From Olavius algarvensis associated proteobacterium Delta 3 (GTDB lineage Bacteria > Desulfobacterota > Desulfobacteria > Desulfobacterales > CAFBRK01), in assembly GCA_903231505.1 (NCBI GenBank), contig CAFBRK010000214.1:1-64000 (forward strand): 64,000 nt of DNA, in the 5' to 3' direction. Each line of letters opens with the position of its first letter. Positions within the stretch are counted from its first letter, which is position 1. Below the pieces are notes generated by a model, which was given only the letters and a program-made list of their open reading frames with translations, did not search any database and was not told where the DNA came from. The translations under genes and the position numbers were made by a program. This document shows positions 49,010 to 60,800 of this stretch, one piece after another.

Positions 49010-49030
49010 TAGAATCGTTGCACGATTCTA
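49010..49030. repeat. Perfect 9-bp inverted repeat before the tRNA
   Basis: TAGAATCGT-TGC-ACGATTCTA lies 58 bases upstream of the tRNA. It could be an operator or a weak terminator; nothing decides between these. Confidence 0.4.
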
Positions 49031-49087
49031 TTTATACCTTGACGAAGTGATGTGAAGCTGGTAAGCACAGCGGTCTAAAATGCTTGT

Positions 49088-49164
49088 GGCGATGTAGCTC
49101 AGATGGTTAGAGCATGCGGCTCATATCCGCAGTGTCCGGGGTTCGATTCCCTGCATCGCCACCA
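49088..49164 (+). tRNA. tRNA-Met (CAU)
   Basis: A 77-base cloverleaf with encoded CCA. The acceptor GGCGATG pairs fully with CATCGCC, D stem GCTC/GAGC, anticodon stem TGCGG/CCGCA with loop CTCATAT (anticodon CAT), T stem CGGGG/CCCTG with loop TTCGATT, discriminator A. CAU could also be tRNA-Ile2 modified by TilS; the sequence alone does not settle this. A terminator follows after 10 bases. Confidence 0.9.
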
Positions 49165-49174
49165 ATTGAACAGA

Positions 49175-49208
49175 AGGCTGAAACCATGTTCGGGTTTCAG
49201 CCTTTTTT
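49175..49208 (+). terminator. Rho-independent terminator of the tRNA
   Basis: AGGCTGAAACC-N8-GGTTTCAGCCT followed by TTTTT. Confidence 0.9.
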
Positions 49209-49345
49209 ACGGCTCAATTTTCTGAAGACACGCCGGACCATCTCAGCAGCCTATCCAAACGAACTTACGGCAGCGGCCATAACAGAGGCCCAGGCCGCCG
49301 GTCACTATTACTTCCGGGACCCCATAGGCACCGGTCCATGGTATC

Positions 49346-50095
49346 CTACCGCTCCATCATCGCCTCCAGATCGTTCACGAGCTGCTGAAATTGGGGGCGC
49401 ACGTCAAAGTCTGTGGTGCCGGCCTTTTTCTCCAGCGCCTTTAAAAAATTGTAGGGCAGCTTTTTCTGGAACATGTTCACCAGCCAGTGCGGGATAAACC
49501 CTCGCGGATCCACATACATCAGCAGGTCGATCTCTGTTTTCCGGTCCGTGATCGGCCGCACGCGCATTTCCCCGCAATGCATGTACGACCGGACCGCTCC
49601 CTTTTTCACCGGGTGCTTGTCGTATGGCACCGAGTAGATGTCCACCACCAGATATTTTTGCGCGCGATCGAGGCGAACACAGTTCCGAAGCACCAGTTCC
49701 CGGTCGGAAAAAGGGAACGGTACCGAGTTCAAGCTGTAGGTGATGACATCCAGATCGGAGTTTACCTCGAGGATGTATTTTGTCCGAATATCCGGCATCC
49801 ACTCATTGCTGATATCCACCCGTCGCAATACCTCCATCAACTGCCCGACCGGTGCCTCCAGGACCGCTTCCGCCCGAAGGGCAAACAGGTTCGATCCAGG
49901 GAGCTTCTGGGAATAGACGGTAATCCCCGGCCGGGCGTATCTCTCTTTCCATTCACCCTGCCGGGTGCATTGCCTCCGGGTCTGCACGTCTTTGGCCGAC
50001 AGGGCTGCCGGTGCCAGGAGAAGGATCAGGATGATGATCCCTACGGTGTTCTTCCGGGCTGCCTTCGGGCCGATGGTGTTCGGTTTTTGTTGCAT
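49346..50095 (-). CDS. START-like lipid-binding domain protein
   Basis: A 249-residue exported protein. The signal or anchor segment (17-34, TVGIIILILLLAPAALSA) is followed by a START/SRPBCC-like domain (ITVYSQKLPGSNLFALRAEAVLEAPVGQLMEVL, NEWMPDI, FPFSDRELVLRN, KTEIDLLMYVDPRGFIPHWLVN). These domains bind lipids or hydrophobic ligands; a periplasmic site is inferred. It is on the minus strand downstream of the nucleotidyltransferase by 84 bases, possibly in one transcript. Confidence 0.8.
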   Translation of the reverse strand: MQQKPNTIGPKAARKNTVGIIILILLLAPAALSAKDVQTRRQCTRQGEWKERYARPGITVYSQKLPGSNLFALRAEAVLEAPVGQLMEVLRRVDISNEWMPDIRTKYILEVNSDLDVITYSLNSVPFPFSDRELVLRNCVRLDRAQKYLVVDIYSVPYDKHPVKKGAVRSYMHCGEMRVRPITDRKTEIDLLMYVDPRGFIPHWLVNMFQKKLPYNFLKALEKKAGTTDFDVRPQFQQLVNDLEAMMER

Positions 50096-50179
50096 AAAAC
50101 GTCCCTTGTTGATCTGTGAGCGATATGAAGATATTCGCAGTATATGTGCCTGAGTGTCGGTGACATCCGGATTTTCCGG

Positions 50180-51322
50180 CTATCGCCGAATGCCGGTCAA
50201 CTGGGCAAACCGTTTCAGATACAACGGCCAATTCTGCTGTTGTGCGGATTCCGGAAACACCTGACGCAGCACATGGGGACGGGGAAACAGATTTTCCCAA
50301 ACAAACGGCAACGTCTCCCTTAAGGTCATCCCCGAAGAAAAGAGGATCAGGGGCGCCCAGCTGGGCAACGCATGTCGCTGTATCCTCCGTCGAAGCAGCC
50401 ATGTTGCCCCGGTTCCGGGTTTGTAGTGTTTCATAAATCCGTTTAACTCCCCCGGTGTTTGAATTTGAAGAAGGAAAGTTAATAAATATAGTATGTAAGC
50501 CAGAGACTTGGCAAGCCCAAGGAACTCGGCCCGTTCGGCGAGTTTGTGCCAATCTGCCGCGTCAAAGTGTTCCAGGATCAACTTGATGTCCACCAGCCAG
50601 ATGAGACGATCCGCATTGTGCTTCAGCAGATGGAGTCCGAGGTACAACACCTGGTCGTATGGATTTAGAACCAGCGCACGGAGGTATTTTCGGTGTGATG
50701 GTTCAGCGGCCTCGAAGATCAGGCCGTCATCCACGGATAGCATGTTATTCCGTGACCGGATGCGATCCGCCCAAAACAGGTGGCTGTGGATATCCAGTAC
50801 GGTGGTACCGTTTCGGAATGTCCCCGGATAGAGCGTATCCTGGACATACCCCATGGACGTCAGGATATCGAAACATGCCGGACGGTCTGTTCCCCGGACC
50901 CAAAGATCGATATCGGCCATGGCTCTCAGTCCGATATCTGCATATACGGTTTGTATCAGCGCCATGCCTTGCAGGACGACGATGTCGATCCCGCGCGGTT
51001 TGGTGTTCTCGACGATACGCTGTAATTCGTGCTCCAGAGCCAGATTTTTCTGAACGGTGGAATAATACACGCTCGCCAGCCGATCCACCGTGTCACTGGG
51101 GAAAAGGCCGGACAACTGTGTCGATTCCATGGCCCTGAAGAGGAATCCTGTCAGCCCTTCGCGCAGCGCCCTGTCAAAAATGTCATTGCGCTTGCCGGAA
51201 AGGGCGCCGATCATCGCTTCGAATCGGCCCCGATGCAACAGATCAGGCTGAAGCGTGGTGATATAGGCAAACAGAGCGGTGAAGGCTCTAAAGTTGCCCG
51301 GTGATTTCGCAGGTCCGATCAT
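50180..51322 (-). CDS. Nucleotidyltransferase family protein (NTP_transf_5 type)
   Basis: A 380-residue protein with the minimal nucleotidyltransferase signature of the PF14907-like group: IDIVVLQGMALIQTVY, then GLRAMADIDLWVRGTDRP (metal Asp pair DID near 140) and VLDIHSHLFW. A long helical C-terminal region is typical. Homologues frequently sit in RiPP loci with PqqD and HPr-kinase-like genes, where their role is not established. It is divergent from the giant C25 protein and the PqqD/radical SAM genes 0.6-12 kb away, so a link is plausible but indirect. Confidence 0.75.
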   Translation of the reverse strand: MIGPAKSPGNFRAFTALFAYITTLQPDLLHRGRFEAMIGALSGKRNDIFDRALREGLTGFLFRAMESTQLSGLFPSDTVDRLASVYYSTVQKNLALEHELQRIVENTKPRGIDIVVLQGMALIQTVYADIGLRAMADIDLWVRGTDRPACFDILTSMGYVQDTLYPGTFRNGTTVLDIHSHLFWADRIRSRNNMLSVDDGLIFEAAEPSHRKYLRALVLNPYDQVLYLGLHLLKHNADRLIWLVDIKLILEHFDAADWHKLAERAEFLGLAKSLAYILYLLTFLLQIQTPGELNGFMKHYKPGTGATWLLRRRIQRHALPSWAPLILFSSGMTLRETLPFVWENLFPRPHVLRQVFPESAQQQNWPLYLKRFAQLTGIRR

Positions 51323-51883
51323 ACCTGATCTATTACGCCGAGTTCTGGTTCAGGTCAATTTATTGCTTGTGTCATCCCACCCGAGAGCACTTGGCAACAA
51401 CAGACCGCCTTGTACCAAGGGTCGAGTTTCATCCATCAGGGATTCTCAGGCTGCTTCTGCTTGCAGAACCCATGCCAGGGAGATGGCCGTTTGGGGTAAC
51501 TTTAACACGACGCGTCGGGCGCGGATGGTGTGGATATCCGAAAGAACCGAAACAGCCTTTATTTCCGGACCAAGGAATGGATCTTAGGTACGAAATTTGC
51601 ATTAGCTCTCGCTTGATACACTACTGGAAAATTGGTCTGATTCCAGGTAACATATTGAAAATAAATATTATTTTTTAATTCGAAATTCTCGGCCCACAGC
51701 GGCTGGTTTGGAAAGTGTCAATATTGCTTTATGATATCAGGAACCTGAAACCGCTGACGCCTGATTCTGAAAAAGGAGGAGATCTTGCCGTGATCTAGTC
51801 TCTCTTGTCGTGTCGGAATAAAGGTTGTGTGATTAAACCCGACAATTTTGTAGAGTCAGAAACCACCAACAGGATCCATACGG
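51323..51883. other. Intergenic region between divergent genes
   Basis: 561 bases with no convincing ORF. It must hold promoters for both the nucleotidyltransferase and the giant protein. AAAAAGGAGGAGATC at 51769 resembles a ribosome site but has no matching gene. An AT-rich block lies near 51660-51680. No repeat-element arms are seen. Confidence 0.5.
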
Positions 51884-54800
51884 ATGATGAACTCCCGAAA
51901 CACCTATTGCTATCCCGTTTATGCCATCGCCGTCACGCTGGTGATGGCGTTGGCAGGAATAGTTGGGCCCGCCAACGCCGCCATCTTCGGCGGATACTCG
52001 GAATACTATGTTCCCGGCCGGGAAGAGCAGATGGCCAGCGTGTTTACGACCGACTTTCCGGCGTCCGCCGCCGCCGGGATGCACACGGTAATCTCGATCA
52101 CCGCCACCGGCGACAACACCACGGTCTACTACGACCACTGGGAAGACGGCTACGAGTTTGACCCGGATGATCCGGAAAACACGTACGATATTAAATATGT
52201 TCTGAATGCCGGGGACGTCCAGACCCTGGTCGGCAACAACATCCCCGTGTTTCCCAGGGGCACCGGCGTGTATTTCGACGGCGGTGACCGCCTGTATACC
52301 GCCGGTACGTCGGTGACCGTTTCACGTTCCAGCTGGACCGAAGCAGATGGACCCAATCTGGCAATTTCCTGGGAGCTCTTCCCCATAAAGCCCTTTTTAA
52401 CCGACTATACCATACCCATCGGGCAGGACGTGGCCGGTGCGCCATTATTTTATTCCGATTTCGAACTGGTCTATGTCCTGGTCCAGTCTGTATCAGACAA
52501 CAACAGCGTCCAGATCGATGATCCGGCCACACCCTTTGTGGACCTCACCACCACCCTGAACCGGGGAGAAACCACCCAGCTGTTCAACACCAACGCAGGC
52601 ACGCATGTGTCCGGGACAAGTCCGATCCAGGTGCATTTTATCGTGGGGGCCACCAGCCGGGGCTCCTTCGAAGCCAGGGGCTTTAATGCCATGCCGGACA
52701 GCCTCTGGGACACCGCCTATGCCAATCCGGTCAGTGGTGCCTCCGGCGGCGCGGATACCGATCTGTACCTGTACAACCCGAACACCACGTCCATCATCGT
52801 TGAATACGCCGATACCACCGGCAGCGGGGAGTTCACCATCCCGGCCCGGGAGACACGATCCTACTCCGACGGGGCCGGGCGTTTTGTGCCCCAGAATTCC
52901 GGGGTCGCCCTGAATTCGGACAATGTCTTCTGGGGCATCGGCTCTGCGGACACGGAGTCGCGGACCTATGATTGGGGATTTTCCCTCGTCCCCCAAAACT
53001 TTCTCACCAACGAATATTTTCTGAGCTGGGCACCGGGCACTTCCGACCCGACGCCGGCTCAAAACGGGTCGCCGGCCTATGTGACCGCTGTTTTCGACGA
53101 TACAGTGGTCTTTGTCGACTACAGCCCTACAGACGGTGTTCCGGATGTCAACATCACCCTGGACAGCCTCGATTCTCAAACGTTTTTCGATCCGGACAAT
53201 GTCAACACCGGCATGCACATCTGGGCCTCCGACATCCTGGCAGTGGCTTGGGGCCAGGATGCAGACGCCGCCGGCACCTCGAATCCCTTTCTGGATCTGG
53301 GAACGGCCAACCTGCCGATGCCGGCCGAGTGGATCGATCTGACCCTCGGCCTTCAGCAGACCGCCGATCCCACGGTGCTTGCCCCCGTGCCGGGGAGAAC
53401 CACGACATTTACGCTTGAAATAAAGACATACGGCTACCCGGTGAACAGCATTTCCGTAAAGGACATCCTGCCCCCCGGCTTTAACTATATTGCCAACAGT
53501 TCGTCCATCACGTTCCCTGACACCACCCAGAAGATCGGTTCCGCCGCCAATCCCATCGTCAGCGGCCAGGAACTTTTATGGGACAACACCATCCTCGACG
53601 GTCTCGATATGGGTTTAAACGAGACGCTGGTGGTGACCTTCAGCGCCGCCATCGACGGAACCGTGGGTATCGGTGCCTATTCGAACACCGGCCAGGCCCA
53701 GGGCACCCGCCTGGAAGGGTCCCAGGTATTTTCGCCTTTTGACAGCGCCGTTATCCATGTCACCGCGGTCACCATCGACAAGGACACCGACACCCCCGTC
53801 GTGCCCGCCGGCGGCACGGCGACCTACCGGATACGGGTGGAGAACCTCAGCGACCTGGATGCCACCAATGTGACCATCAGCGATACCCTGCCGGCGGACA
53901 CGGCCGTGCCGCCCGGGTTTACATTCAATAACGCCACCATTACCGAGACAAATGCGTCGCGGACGGGGACGACCAATCCGGCCGGTGGGGACACTGCGCT
54001 CAACTGGGGGACCTGGACTATCAATGCCGGCGGGTCGGTCGAGATCGTCTTTAGTGCGGATGTGAACATCGACATCATCCCCCGCACCTATGACAACACG
54101 GCAGCGGCGAATTTCGACTACGACGGAACCAATTACACCATCGACGACAGTGGCCGGGTGGGTCAGGACCAGGGGGCCCCGAGCGGGAGCGATCCGGAAG
54201 GGGACGAGGATGTCACCATTGTCTCTCTGCTCATTGACAAGGATACCACGACGCCAATCGTTCAGGCCGGCGGGACCGCCCAGTATGTTATCGCACTGAC
54301 CAACAGCGGGGCGTTCGACATCACCGGGGTGACCGTGTCCGACGACCTTCCGGCAGGGCTTACCTACAACACCACCGATACAATCTCGGAATCCTTCGCC
54401 ACGCGCACCGGCACCAGCAATCCGACGTTCGGCGACACCAGCCCCGGCTGGGGTACCTGGACCATCAATCCCGGCGGCAGCCTGATCATTACCTTTACCG
54501 CGGACGTCCCGACGACGGTGACCCCCGGCACCTATGACAACAGTGCCATGGCCGACAGCAACGAGAGCGGCCTCGTCGACGATGCCGGCGCCGTCGCCCA
54601 GGATACCCACACACCACCCGGGCAGGACCCGGAGGACGATGAGGACATTACCATCCAGGCGGCGGTGCTGACCATCGACAAAGACACCCTGACGCCCTTT
54701 GCCGTTCGCGGTCAGACCACAGCCAATTACATCATATCGATCGTCAATGCCGGCTCCAGCGATGCCACCAACGTGACCATCTCCGACGCTTTGCCGGCCG

Positions 54801-57800
54801 GATTCTCATTTAACAGTGAGATCAGCATCTCGGAGACCGGTGGTGCCATCCGGACCGGCATCACCAGCCCGGGGATCGGGGACACGACACTCAACTGGGG
54901 AACCTGGACCATCCCTGGCGGCGGCTCGGTCGCCGTCACATTTGCGGCAGACGTGGCCATCGGGGTGGGTGCCGGGGTCTATGACAATACGGCCGACGCC
55001 GCCAGCACCGAAACCGGTGCCATAGACGATATCGGAACCATCGGCTACGATGATGACACACCGCCCCTGGAGGATCCCGAGGATGACGAAGATGTAGAGG
55101 TGCTTACCGTCACCACGGCGGACCTGGGCATCGATGTCTCCCATGCGGCAGAGTTCGAGATTACCCCCACGATCAACACCTACGACATTCTGGTGACCAA
55201 TGACGGCCCCAGCGTGGAGACCGCCACCATCACCGTGACCGACACGCTGGAACCGGGTCTGGTGTATGACGCCTATTCCGGAACCGGATGGACATGTAAT
55301 TTTGCAGACCCGGTGCTGACCTGTACCAACGATCTGGATGTGGCCCCGGGCGCGTCGTTGCCCCCCCTTTCGGTGGATGTCACCGTCGACCCGGCAGCCG
55401 TGTCCCGGAACTTCGACAATATCGCCTCCGTGTCGAGTCCGACCAATGACAACAATGGTGCCAACAACAGTGATGCAGACCCGACCACGGTCCGGCTGCC
55501 GGATCTGTCCACATCGTACAAGTCGGTGCTGGACACCAATGGCGGCGATGTGCTGCCGGGTGACACGCTCCGGTATACCATCCATCTCATCGAGAGCGAC
55601 GGCCGTGCCGCACCCCTGGTGGCCGTCACCGACGACCTGCCGGCCAACACCGAAAATTTCAACTACCGATCGGATCTGAGCGACGCCGGGGGCACCGTGA
55701 CCTACTCACCGCCGCCGGCCGGCGCCAACAACACCGGATTCCTGGATGTTTCCGGCATTGCGGTGCCGCCGCTCACCGAAAGACTGGTCGTGTTTGAAGT
55801 GGATGTAGCGGCAGGCACGCCGGTCGGCACCAACATCGACAACACCGGCGTCATCGACAACACCCTGGGCGGCCAGGTGATCAACGCCGATGCCCCCACA
55901 CTGATCGTCGGCAGTTCCGCGATTCCGGCCCAGGGACCCAAACCCCTTTACCTCCACGATAATCTGGATCTGGACCGGACGCCGGCGGGGGTAACGGAAC
56001 CGGCCGTGGGCATTGCCGATGACGCCACCGAAACCTGGACCCTCAATCCGGCCAGCGTCGGGCAGATCATTATCGATGGCAGCTCCGGAACGATCCCGGT
56101 GACGTTGAACGTCAGAAACAGCTCGCCGGCGCTGATATGGCACTTCATCACCGTGACACTCAGTTATGCCGGAGGCTCCACCGGGACCATCGGCAGCGTT
56201 TCCCCCGGCTGGAGACAGTTTGACGATACCGTCGAAACCGTTCAATACGATGTTCCGATCGCCGGGAATATCACGTTAAATCCGAATACCGCGATTGTCC
56301 TGTCTGTCTACAACAATACCTGGAATTCCACCGACCAGTTTGAGATATGGCCCTATGCCGATATCGGGGGGACCGATGCCTGGTCCCAGGTAGGACTCGA
56401 ATCCGATTCGGTGATCAACGTCGACAGCGTGACGTTCTTCGATCAGCCGTTTCCGGCCGGAAGTCCCATTGCAACGGCATTTCCCGGGACCACCGTCTAC
56501 GTCCGGTCGGTGATCAGCGATCCGTTCGGCAGCTACGACATCACCGGGGCAACGGTGGATCTGGTCGACTCCGAAGGGAGTATCCAAGCTGATGATGCGG
56601 CCATGACACAGATAGCCGATTCCGGGGTGGACACGAAAACCTATGAATATGCCTACACCTTTCCGGCCGGCGGTCCCTTTGACAACTGGACGGCGACCGT
56701 CACTGGTATCGAGGGGACGGAAGGCGCGGTCACCCATTCCGGGACCGCTGTCATCAGCATCAACCCGGTGACCGGCGCCGATCTTTCGATCACCAAATTC
56801 CACGCCGCTGATTTCTTCCTGAACCAGAATGGGGCGTTTACGATCTCGGTGTCCAACCACGGCCCGTTGGATCAGACCGCCGACATTGTGGTGACCGATA
56901 CGATCCCGGCCGGCATGACCTACCAGACCAGCTCCGGAACAGGTTGGACCGCGGACACGTCCGGCCTGCCGACGGTTGTCTGGACATACCCCGCCAGCCC
57001 GGGATCGCCGGTAACGGCCGGCACCGATCTGCCGCCGATCACGCTGACCGCGCTGGTGGAGCCGACCGCTCCCACCACGATTCAGAACACGGCCTCTGTG
57101 GCATTGGGAGGCGGGGAAAACAACCCGATCAATAACAACTCCACCGATACGGTGTATGTGGTGGTCCGGGACGTGGTGAAAACCGTGAACACCCCCAGCC
57201 CCTACTATGCCGGGGATAACCTGGGAGACGAACTCACCTATACCGTTACCGTGACCAACACCGGCACCGGCATGCTGCAGAATGTGGCCCTCTACGACGC
57301 GGTTCCGGCCGGAACCACCTACGTCGCCGGCAGCAGCCAGGTGACGGCCCCCCGATCCAGCATTCGGGTCACCGAATACTACATCGCCAATCTGGATTTT
57401 CCGGGAAACACCTTCAACCTGACCCTGAACAACGATTTGTCCACGGACTATTTCGTCATCGTCCAGGGGAGCGACGGTGGTGGGGGCAACGGCGGCGATC
57501 GTGGACCGGACGAAAACTACGTGGCGTTGACAGCCGATCCGTTCGGGACAGGCAATCTTGCCGCATCGGGCAATCCGGATGTCCTGAGTTTTGCCCGCAA
57601 CAACAGTGTCAATTCATGGGTGGGTGTCATCACGGTGCTGGAATCGCTGAGCGATCCGGCCGGCAGCGGGTTCTCCACCGCCGCCATCGGCTGGGGCGGG
57701 GACATTGGCCAGATCCTGCTCATGGGCGGTTTCAACGGGGCCGGGTGCTCCACTGCCCTGGCGAATCCGTTGAACCACAATAGCTGCCAGGCACGCATCT

Positions 57801-60800
57801 GGCCAACCGGCACCGACACCATCAACTGGACCCGCAATGGTCCGGGCCTGGGAGATGCCACCAGCACCGTGATGGTTGTCCGATGGGGAAACGACTGGAC
57901 GGTTCAACGGGCGCGTGTCACCGGAAACAATGGCGGCAACGGGGCCAACGCGATCAATGAATACAATACGGCGGCCATCGCACCGGTTGCCCGGGCCAAC
58001 ACCTGGGTCTGGGGCACCGGGCACACCAATGACAACGGCGTCGGTGACACCGGCGAAGGGGTGCTCGTCACCCTGGGCGACGGCGTCAACCAGAATGCCA
58101 CGGAAAGCCTTCTTGCCGCAGGTATCGAGTACAACAACAACGTCGTCGACTTCGAGGTCTATGCCCTGACCCATCCGGACCTTGTCGTGGATTACGATTT
58201 CAAGCCGGATGGGGACACCGGGCTGTTAATTGTGGATGTGCCTGTTCCGGCATCGCCCGGCGTGCGCATGGCGCTGGGCTCCAATGGATTGGGTGCCACC
58301 AATAATAATTTTCCCCGATCCATGTTCTCTGCGCGGTACTGGGACAACACGACAATCCGGTTGGAGCGGCGCAGGACCGGGAATGACTTCCCGGCCTGGG
58401 TCCAGGGGATCAATTTCAGCCAGTTCCGGGAGATATCGACCCAACTCGGGGGGACGCCACCGGATCTGGTCGCTGCCGGCGACGCATACGATCTGCTGCC
58501 GGGAGAATCGATGCGGGTTGAGTTTGCGGTGACCCTCGATAGTCCTTTCGATCCCGCGTCCATTGTCAACACGGTTCTGGTCACCAGCGACCTGTCTGCG
58601 GTGCCGGTCATCGATTCCGTCGAGACGTCCGTGCGCGCCCTGGGCCAACCCGCATTTACCGACGACGCGGGGACCCCCCAGGGGACGTTCGACCTGAGTT
58701 CCGAGCCGGTGTACCTCCAGGTGATCGATGCGGATCGAAATGCCGATCCGCTGACCATCGAAACGGTCACCGTCACTGTCTACAATCCGGATACGGGCGA
58801 TTATGCCTATCCGACACTTTATGAAACCGGGGTCGATACCGGCATTTTCGCCAATGACAGCAACGGGGACCGGTATCAACTGTATATTCTCGCCTGTGAC
58901 GATCCATTCCCGTGCGTCCCCGGTACACAAGACCCGTTCCCGACCGACGACGACGTGCTATACGTGGTTCCAGAATCCAGTCCCACGCTGCAGCTCACCT
59001 ACCAGGATCCGGCGGATGCGTTGAGGGATTCCGCATCGGCAAACGCCGTGGTCATTACCCGGGTCACCCTGTCGGATTTTCGGGCCTACACGGACAGCGG
59101 GACGACCATCGTGCAGTGGGAGACCTCCTCCGAGGTCGAAACCATCGGGTTCAATCTCTACCGGTACAATGGGGCCGTCGGGTATTATGTGAAGGTCCAC
59201 GCAGACCTCCTGCCGAGCCTGCTCTCGACGATTCAGGGCGGCATTTATCGCCTGGTGGATCCCGGGGCACTGGCCGGGCAGAGTTACACCTACCGGCTCG
59301 AGGAGATTGAAGCCGGTGGGACACACAACCTGTTCGGTCCATTTACAGTGACCGTGGAAGGCCCGCCCACAGATCCCGGTCTGCCGCCCATGGACGATAC
59401 ATATCACCGCATCGCCCATGCCGCGGATGCCCCGCCGCCCGACCCATATGCTTTTCTGGGTTTCGGCCCGTTCACAGCCACGCCGGTTGCGACACTGGGC
59501 GATGCACTGAAAGTCAGTGTCCGGTTACCCGGCCTCTATTATGTGGACGCCGTTTTGCTGACCCAACTGGGGCTGACGCCTGGCGAAGTCACCGCCACCC
59601 TCGAGCAAAGCGGTTTTGTCATACGGCATCAGGGGGAGCCCGTTGGCATCATGAAAGCCCCGGACAACAGCGGCATCTATTTCTATGGCGAAGGCATCGA
59701 CAGCATCTATACCGACACCAATGTCTACTGGATAGAGCTGGGCAGCAGCGCGCCGATGGAACCCGGGGATGCCCGTGGTGATGTCAACGGGACCGGCGGC
59801 GTGGAATTGTCCGATGCGATCATTGCCCTGCAGGCCATGGCCGGAGGCCGCCCATCCGAACCCGGCGTCCGACCCGATTTCCCGGCCTCAGGGGCGGATG
59901 TCAACGCCAACAACCGGGTCGACATGGCAGAAGCCCTCTTCGTCATGCAGCAGCTGGCCGGTCTGAGGCCCGGTTCGAGCGGGCCCGGACCCGCTCCTGT
60001 CGGGGGCACCCGGTCTTTCATGGACCGGCGCCACGTCGAGGTCGATTTTATACCGTTGCCGGACTGGGTCAACGATCCCGAATCCGATTACTGGGGATGG
60101 GGTGCGCTGGTCATGCCCTCGCCGCCGGGATCCGGTGAGGACACCCTGACCAGCCCGTTCTACCTGGAGGGCTTTGACCCGGCCGGTGGGCCCCTTACCC
60201 TGACGGTCCAGCTGTTCGGGGCCACGGACACCCCCCCCGATCCGGATCACCATGTGGCGCTTTATCTCAACGATCAGTTCATCGGCGAAGGGTCCTGGGA
60301 CGGGATCGCGTCGTTTGAGTTAACCGTTGCGGATATCGATCCCGCGCTTGTTTTGGCAGACGAACTCAATTTTCTGACCATACAGGGACTTCTGGATACC
60401 GGCGCACCATACAGTCAGGTTATTGTGGACTCCTTTGATATTGCGTATCCGAGGACCTACCGGGCCGTCAACGATGCACTCTGGATCCGTGACAGTGACG
60501 AAGCGGTGGTGACCATCGATGGATTTACATCGCCCGATATCCGTGTTCTGGACGTGACCGATCCCGGACGGCCCCAGCGCCTGGATTCGATTACCATCGA
60601 CGGGGTCAACGGGGAATATCAGGTCAGTTTCGCACCGGCCTCGCCCGACAACACCTATCTGGCCGTGGTGGCAAGTGATTTTCTGATGCCGGATGCCGTG
60701 GCGGCAACCACGCGTTCGCAGTTGAAGGACACGTTCCCCGGGGCGGAATACATCGTCGTGACACCGCGGGAATTCGAGGAAGTCTCCCGCCGCCTGGCAG

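Noticed and set aside
48782-49012. Small ORF upstream of the tRNA (HLFSHLLKRVHA...)
   Set aside because: The composition is intergenic, there is no ribosome site, and it overlaps an inverted repeat region; not supported as a gene.
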